Origin: DASXMX01 sp036495445
GTDB lineage: Bacteria > Planctomycetota > Phycisphaerae > Tepidisphaerales > Tepidisphaeraceae
Direction of reading: 5' to 3'
DNA: 8,157 nt
Assembly: GCA_036495445.1 (NCBI GenBank)
Contig: DASXMX010000548.1
Span: 1-8,157, forward strand
Made by a program: the position numbers and the translations under genes. The notes under the pieces were generated by a model, which had not been told where the DNA came from, searched no databases, and worked only from the letters and a program-made list of their open reading frames with translations. Below are positions 4,834 to 8,157 of the stretch, piece after piece (within the stretch, counting starts at the first letter, position 1; every line of letters starts with the position of its first letter).

Positions 4834-6366
4834 ATGGGGTGCCGCATGAACTATCCGCGCGTGGGCCTCCTGGCGATCCTGACAGCGCTGTTGCTCTGCC
4901 CTTGTCTTCACGCCGAAAGCAAACCCGTCCCTTCCGGGCCGGGTCGACCGGCGGCAGTCGTGTCGCTGGTCGGCGAGATCGACGACTACAGCCGTGACGA
5001 CCTCATCAAGCGCGTCGAGAAGGCCAAGACCATGGGGGCGAAGGTCATCATCGTCTCGATCGACAGCCCCGGCGGGATGGTCACCTCGTCGATGGAGATC
5101 TCCCGCTACCTCAAGCGCCAGACCGACGTCCACACGATCGCCTTCGTGAAGGAAAAGGCCTACTCCGGCGCCGCGATGGTGGCGGTGGCGTGCGACGAGA
5201 TCTGGATGGCGCCCGATTCCCCGCTGGGCGACTGCGCGCCGATCGTCTTCGACACCACCGGGCTCCAGCCCCTTCCGGAGACGGAACGGGCCAAGCAGGA
5301 ATCGCCGGTCGTTGACGAATTTCTAGACAGCGCCCGCCGCAACGGCTACAGCCCGTTGCTGCTGGCGGCCATGGTGTCGCTCAGGAATCCGGTTGACGTC
5401 ATCCAGAACCGCGACGGAAACCTCCGCGTCGTCAGCGAAGCCGAGTTCAACAAGGGCGATTTCGCCGACGGCGGCTGGAAGCTCGCACCCGGATATGAAA
5501 ACGTCGATGGGGCCGGCAAGCTCGTCACCGTCTACCCGACCCAGGCGATCGGCCTTGGGCTTGCCAAAGGCCAAGCCCCGTCGGCCCAGTCGCTGGCCGC
5601 CACGCTAGGCGACCCGCTCATCGCCGACCTGACCCCGAGCTTCGGCGAAGAGCTCGTCCACCTGTTGAGCCACCCGCTCATGCGGATGCTGTTCCTCATC
5701 GTGTTTTTCCTCAGCCTGAACATCGCGCTCCACGCGCCGGGACACGGCGCGGCAGAGGCGATGGCGCTCCTCTCGCTGGGCCTGCTCCTGGGCGTGCCAC
5801 TGCTGACCGGCTACGCGACGTGGTGGGAAGTCGGCGTGATCTTCGTCGGCCTGGCCCTGTGCGCGTTCGAGTTGTTCGTCTTCCCGGGCCACCTGGTTTC
5901 GCTGACCCTCGGGTCGCTGATGGTCATCTTCGGGCTCGTGATGACGTTTGTCCCGACGGGCCTTCCGGGCTGGCTCCCCAGCGCGGCGGCAACGTGGCAC
6001 GGCGTCCAGAATGGACTGCTGGTCATCGTCGGGGCGTTCGTCGGCTGGTTCCTGTTGTCACTTTGGCTCCGGCGATATTTGCCGAGCATTCCCTACTTCA
6101 ATAAGCTGATCCTGACCGCAACGACCGGCACCCCCGCAGGCGTGCCCGTGCCGGGCGACCGGCGGCCGAACGACGTCTGGCCATTCGTCGGGACGGTCGG
6201 CGTCGCCGCCACCGACCTGCGGCCCGGCGGGTCGGTCATGTTCCCCTACGGCGACGCCAACCGCACCGCAGCCGTCGTCAGCGCCGCCGGGTATCTCCCG
6301 CAGGGCACCAAGGTCGTCGTCGAAGAAATCCAGGGCAGCAGCGTCCGCGTGCGAGCAATCGCTTAA
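4834..6366 (+). CDS. nfeD: NfeD-type membrane-bound ClpP-class serine protease (long form)
   Basis: Membrane protease of the NfeD/stomatin-operon family, 510 residues. Order: signal peptide (1-27, hydrophobic 11-23, likely cleavage after HA); a ClpP/crotonase-fold protease (about 40-245) opening with 'AAVVSLVGEID' and 'VIIVSIDSPGGMV'; five membrane segments (about 284-300, 308-325, 332-350, 354-374, 393-412); and a C-terminal OB-fold-like NfeD domain (about 435-510, with 'FVGTVGVAATDLRPGGSV'). By alignment in the mind with archaeal homologues, Ser111 in AYSGAAMVAVA is the likely nucleophile and Lys154 the likely base; the Lys assignment is uncertain. Known archaeal members cut stomatin C-termini. 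The next gene is a flotillin-like floA, the classic partnership, although a 211-bp repeat-filled gap separates them. The start could also be the ATG at 4846; 4834 is preferred for its position after TAGAAT. Confidence 0.9.
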   Translation: MGCRMNYPRVGLLAILTALLLCPCLHAESKPVPSGPGRPAAVVSLVGEIDDYSRDDLIKRVEKAKTMGAKVIIVSIDSPGGMVTSSMEISRYLKRQTDVHTIAFVKEKAYSGAAMVAVACDEIWMAPDSPLGDCAPIVFDTTGLQPLPETERAKQESPVVDEFLDSARRNGYSPLLLAAMVSLRNPVDVIQNRDGNLRVVSEAEFNKGDFADGGWKLAPGYENVDGAGKLVTVYPTQAIGLGLAKGQAPSAQSLAATLGDPLIADLTPSFGEELVHLLSHPLMRMLFLIVFFLSLNIALHAPGHGAAEAMALLSLGLLLGVPLLTGYATWWEVGVIFVGLALCAFELFVFPGHLVSLTLGSLMVIFGLVMTFVPTGLPGWLPSAAATWHGVQNGLLVIVGAFVGWFLLSLWLRRYLPSIPYFNKLILTATTGTPAGVPVPGDRRPNDVWPFVGTVGVAATDLRPGGSVMFPYGDANRTAAVVSAAGYLPQGTKVVVEEIQGSSVRVRAIA

Positions 6367-6377
6367 CGGAATTGAAC

Positions 6378-6413
6378 CACAGAGACACGGAGGGCACGGA
6401 GAACAGAGGAAGG
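6378..6413. repeat. Purine-rich CACAGAGA-type repeat
   Basis: Degenerate tandem units CACAGAGA, CACGGAGGG, CACGGAGAA, CAGAGGAAGG run end to end, 11 bp after the nfeD stop. From memory, 'ACCACAGAGACAC-GAGG-CACGGAGA' sequences are recurrent dispersed intergenic elements in planctomycetes and several other phyla. One strand is almost pure purine plus C. Confidence 0.6.
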
Positions 6414-6507
6414 CCAAAGAGATCGACCCGCCGATCGCGCAGATTAAATGGATTCCCAAGCTGAAAAGATCTCCGAGATCTGCGGATTCCCTTATTTCTT
6501 TGTTTTC

Positions 6508-6537
6508 CTTCGTGTGACTTCGTGTGATTTCGTGGAT
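6508..6537. repeat. Three-unit 10-bp tandem repeat CTTCGTGTGA
   Basis: CTTCGTGTGA (6508-6517), CTTCGTGTGA (6518-6527) and TTTCGTGGAT (6528-6537) follow each other with a 10-bp period, close to one helical turn. Such TTCGTGTGAnTTCGTG stretches are, from memory, a common partner of the CACAGAGA repeat seen earlier in the same gap, so both may belong to one composite element spanning about 6376-6540. Confidence 0.6.
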
Positions 6538-6577
6538 CATCTCCGACATTGGGGTTTGTTGAACGAGGGCTAATCTC

Positions 6578-7579
6578 ATGGATCACCCATTCCTTATCGC
6601 GTTCCTGGTCATCGCCATCATTGTCGGGTTGATCTTGCTGGCGATCGTCAGCCAGTTCATCGGGCTGTATGTCCGCTCCTACGTCAGCGGCGCCAGCGTC
6701 GGGCTGTTGGAACTGACGGGGATGCGGCTGCGGAAGGTGAACGCGCTGGCGATCGTCAACAGCCGCATTCAGGCCCACCGGGCCGGGCTGCAGGTGTCGA
6801 CCGCGGAGATGGAATCGCACTACCTGGCCGGCGGCAACGTGCAGCGCGTCATCAATGCGATGATCGCGGCCAACAAGGCCAACATCGAGTTGCCCTGGCA
6901 GACCGCGACCGCGATCGACCTGGCCGGCCGCGACATTCTCGATGCCGTCCAGACCAGCGTGAACCCCAAGGTCATCGACGTGCCCAGCGCGAATTTCGGC
7001 CAGCCGACAATCGACGGCGTCGCCCAGGACGGCATTCAGCTCCGCGTCAAGGCCCGCGTCACGGTCCGCACGAACATCAAGAGCCTGGTCGGCGGGGCGA
7101 CGGAAGAGACCGTGATCGCCCGCGTCGGCGAAGGCATCGTCAACGCGATCGGCTCGGCCGACGATTACAAGCACGTGCTGCGCAATCCCGACAACATCTC
7201 CAAGGCGGTGCTCCACAAGGGCCTCGACGCCAACACCGCGTTCGAGATCCTCTCGATCGACATCGCGGAGATCACGGTGGGCGAGAACATCGGCGCCAAA
7301 CTGGCGGCCGACCGCGCCGCGTCGGACTTGCGCAGGTTCCAGGCCGAGGCCGAGCAGCGCCGCGCGATGGCGGTCGCCAACGAGCAGGAGCAGGTCGCCA
7401 AGCAGGCCGAGAACCGCGCCCAGGTCGTCCTGGCCGAGGCCGAGATCCCCAAGGCGATCGCCGAGGCGCTGCGGAGCGGGAACTTCGGCGTGATGGACTA
7501 CTACAAGCTGCGGAACATCCAGGCCGATACCACGATGCGCGAATCGATCGCGAAGCCGGGGGATGGGATCAAGAGTTAA
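6578..7579 (+). CDS. floA: Flotillin-like protein FloA
   Basis: Membrane-microdomain scaffold protein that oligomerises at the inner face of the membrane and organises signalling and protease complexes. The 333 residues match Bacillus FloA (about 331). An N-terminal membrane segment (about 6-28) precedes a PHB/SPFH-like domain (about 40-240), and an Ala/Glu/Arg-rich coiled coil follows (about 240-295). Many blocks are recognisably FloA: GMRLRKVN (48-55), HRAGLQVS (67-74), ESHYLAGGNVQRVINA (79-94), NIELPW (102-107), DLAGRDILDAVQTSVNPKVI (114-133), VGGATEETVIARVGEGIV (171-188), LDANTAFEILSIDIA (216-230), EQRRAMAVANEQE (259-271) and NFGVMDYYKLRNIQADT (302-318). A short insertion near 135-143 seems longer than in Bacillus. 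GAGGG (6565-6569) supports the start. It follows nfeD, the conserved neighbour. Confidence 0.96.
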   Translation: MDHPFLIAFLVIAIIVGLILLAIVSQFIGLYVRSYVSGASVGLLELTGMRLRKVNALAIVNSRIQAHRAGLQVSTAEMESHYLAGGNVQRVINAMIAANKANIELPWQTATAIDLAGRDILDAVQTSVNPKVIDVPSANFGQPTIDGVAQDGIQLRVKARVTVRTNIKSLVGGATEETVIARVGEGIVNAIGSADDYKHVLRNPDNISKAVLHKGLDANTAFEILSIDIAEITVGENIGAKLAADRAASDLRRFQAEAEQRRAMAVANEQEQVAKQAENRAQVVLAEAEIPKAIAEALRSGNFGVMDYYKLRNIQADTTMRESIAKPGDGIKS

Positions 7580-7583
7580 AGAA

Positions 7584-7663
7584 GACGCGGGGACGCGGGG
7601 ACGCGGAGAAAGCGAGCTAACGGATTCCTTCCCCGCGTCTCCCCGTCCCCGCGTCCCCGCGTC
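7584..7663. repeat. Long GC-rich hairpin of GACGCGGG repeats after floA
   Basis: The left arm is three 8-bp units GACGCGGG, GACGCGGG, GACGCGGA (7584-7607). Positions 7584-7603 pair perfectly with 7644-7663 (20 bp). After one mismatch (7604/7643) five more pairs follow (7605-7609 with 7638-7642), leaving a 28-nt loop. A stem of this strength directly after the floA stop would be a strong block to exonucleases and perhaps to transcription; it lacks a T-run, so intrinsic termination is uncertain. The gap contains little else before the next ATG at 7678. Confidence 0.75.
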
Positions 7664-7677
7664 ATTGATTTAACACC

Positions 7678-8106
7678 ATGGACCTCCTGATCGACCTGAT
7701 CATCTACCTGATCAAGCAGGCCACGAAGGCGTCGGAGACGCGTGCGCCGGGGCCGAGCGGCCAGCGGCCGGTGCAGCCGCCGCCGCTCTCGGCGCGGCAG
7801 GTCCAGGCGATGCAGCGGACGCTGGCGGTGCAGGCGCAGCGGACGCGCCCCGCCGCTGCGGCGGCGCCGTCCCGGGCGCGGGGCGTGGCCCGCGGGCCAG
7901 CCACGTGGGCGCAGCCGGCCGTGCGGGCCGCGGTCCCGCCGGTGAACCAGCCGCCGGTCCCGCGGATCACGGCCGAGCCGGCCGCCCCCCGTCGACCGCA
8001 GCCGCCGACGCGGGCGATCCCGGGGTTGAAACTGCCATTCCTCCTGGGCGAAGTCCTCGCCCCGCCGGTGGGACTGCGGGAGGAAGAGGTTGGAGGATAT
8101 TGCTGA
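7678..8106 (+). CDS. Small Pro/Ala-rich protein with N-terminal hydrophobic helix
   Basis: No recognised family. The 142 residues begin with a hydrophobic, possibly membrane-associating helix (MDLLIDLIIYLIKQATK, 1-17) that lacks a signal-peptide cleavage site. Residues 20-112 are Pro/Ala/Gln/Arg-rich and probably disordered (for example PPPLSARQVQAMQRTLAVQ). The C-terminus, about 113-137 with 'LKLPFLLGEVLAPPVGLREE', is less biased and looks like a short conserved motif; I recall similar 'EILGPPxALR' endings in planctomycete hypotheticals but cannot confirm it. The gene starts 98 bp after floA on the same strand, so it may be a third member of the nfeD-floA locus with a membrane-tethered adaptor role (inference). 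High GC opens ORFs easily, but a helix-disorder-motif layout right after a known pair argues that it is real. No clear ribosome-binding site is seen. Confidence 0.65.
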   Translation: MDLLIDLIIYLIKQATKASETRAPGPSGQRPVQPPPLSARQVQAMQRTLAVQAQRTRPAAAAAPSRARGVARGPATWAQPAVRAAVPPVNQPPVPRITAEPAAPRRPQPPTRAIPGLKLPFLLGEVLAPPVGLREEEVGGYC

Positions 8107-8157
8107 ATTCGGATTGCTGATTGCGGATTGAGATGCGGGTGACCGGGAGGGGGGGGG
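8107..8157. repeat. Heptameric GGATTGC repeat and terminal G-run
   Basis: Three 7-bp units GGATTGC, TGATTGC, GGATTGA (8111-8131) begin 4 bp after the last stop codon. The window then ends in GGGA followed by nine G (8149-8157). The repeat resembles other short-period intergenic repeats in this window; the G-run at the very edge may be a sequence-end artefact. Confidence 0.5.

Larger units (their letters stand above)
6367..6577. other. Intergenic region between nfeD and floA, composed largely of short repeats
   Basis: 211 bp without a gene. It starts with a purine-rich CACAGAG/CACGGAG array (6378-6413), then a middle part with an inverted repeat AGATCT-CCG-AGATCT (6467-6481) and GGATTCCC occurring twice (6450-6457 and 6484-6491), then a 10-bp tandem repeat (6508-6537). 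The last bases hold GAGGG (6565-6569), 8 nt before the floA ATG, a reasonable ribosome-binding site. No clear promoter is seen, so floA may be read through from nfeD. Confidence 0.6.

Noticed and set aside
6278..7216. A 312-codon minus-strand frame opposite the end of nfeD and the start of floA
   Set aside because: It crosses two well-supported genes and the repeat block between them, and its translation has no family features.

Overview
The window is GC-rich and carries eight protein-coding genes, all on the + strand except one. No RNA gene, insertion sequence, prophage or CRISPR array is visible. The best guess for the source is a member of the Planctomycetota, possibly Phycisphaerae-like. 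The grounds are high GC, an N-terminal zinc-ribbon protein with an Ala/Pro-rich linker and two C-terminal membrane helices, a long NfeD protease next to a FloA-type flotillin, mostly weak Shine-Dalgarno sites, and gaps packed with short G+A- or C+T-rich repeats. This is inference from style, not from a marker gene.

Layout. 1-172: no convincing gene; a short palindromic repeat and a good promoter. 173-1363: galactokinase (galK). 1364-1575: intergenic. 1576-2244: zinc-ribbon membrane protein of unknown function. 2261-2962 (minus): Tat-exported hemerythrin-domain protein, convergent with the previous gene (16 bp gap) and divergent from the next. 2963-3043: shared divergent control region with a perfect 19-bp dyad. 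3044-3610: isochorismatase-fold cysteine hydrolase. 3656-4681: anthranilate phosphoribosyltransferase (trpD). 4834-6366: NfeD-type membrane serine protease. 6578-7579: flotillin-like FloA. 7678-8106: small Pro/Ala-rich protein with an N-terminal hydrophobic helix. 8107-8157: a short repeat ending in a run of nine G.

How the genes work together. Only nfeD-floA is a recognised functional pair: NfeD and FloA belong to membrane microdomains, and the small protein behind them is a candidate third member. galK (Leloir pathway) and trpD (tryptophan synthesis) stand alone, away from their usual pathway partners. The hemerythrin and the hydrolase share a control region but have no obvious metabolic link.

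Two features run through the whole window. First, galK, the hydrolase and nfeD have a TAnnnT -10-like hexamer 6-7 nt before the ATG, and trpD has a -35/-10 pair with its -10 ending 9 nt before the ATG. This suggests leaderless or nearly leaderless transcripts. Second, several gaps hold a different short tandem repeat (period 7, about 9, 10, 8 and 7), and two of these fold into long hairpins. I see no complete new defence or biosynthetic system here. The most rewarding leads are the nfeD-floA third gene, the divergent dyad, the leaderless start pattern and the hairpin repeats.
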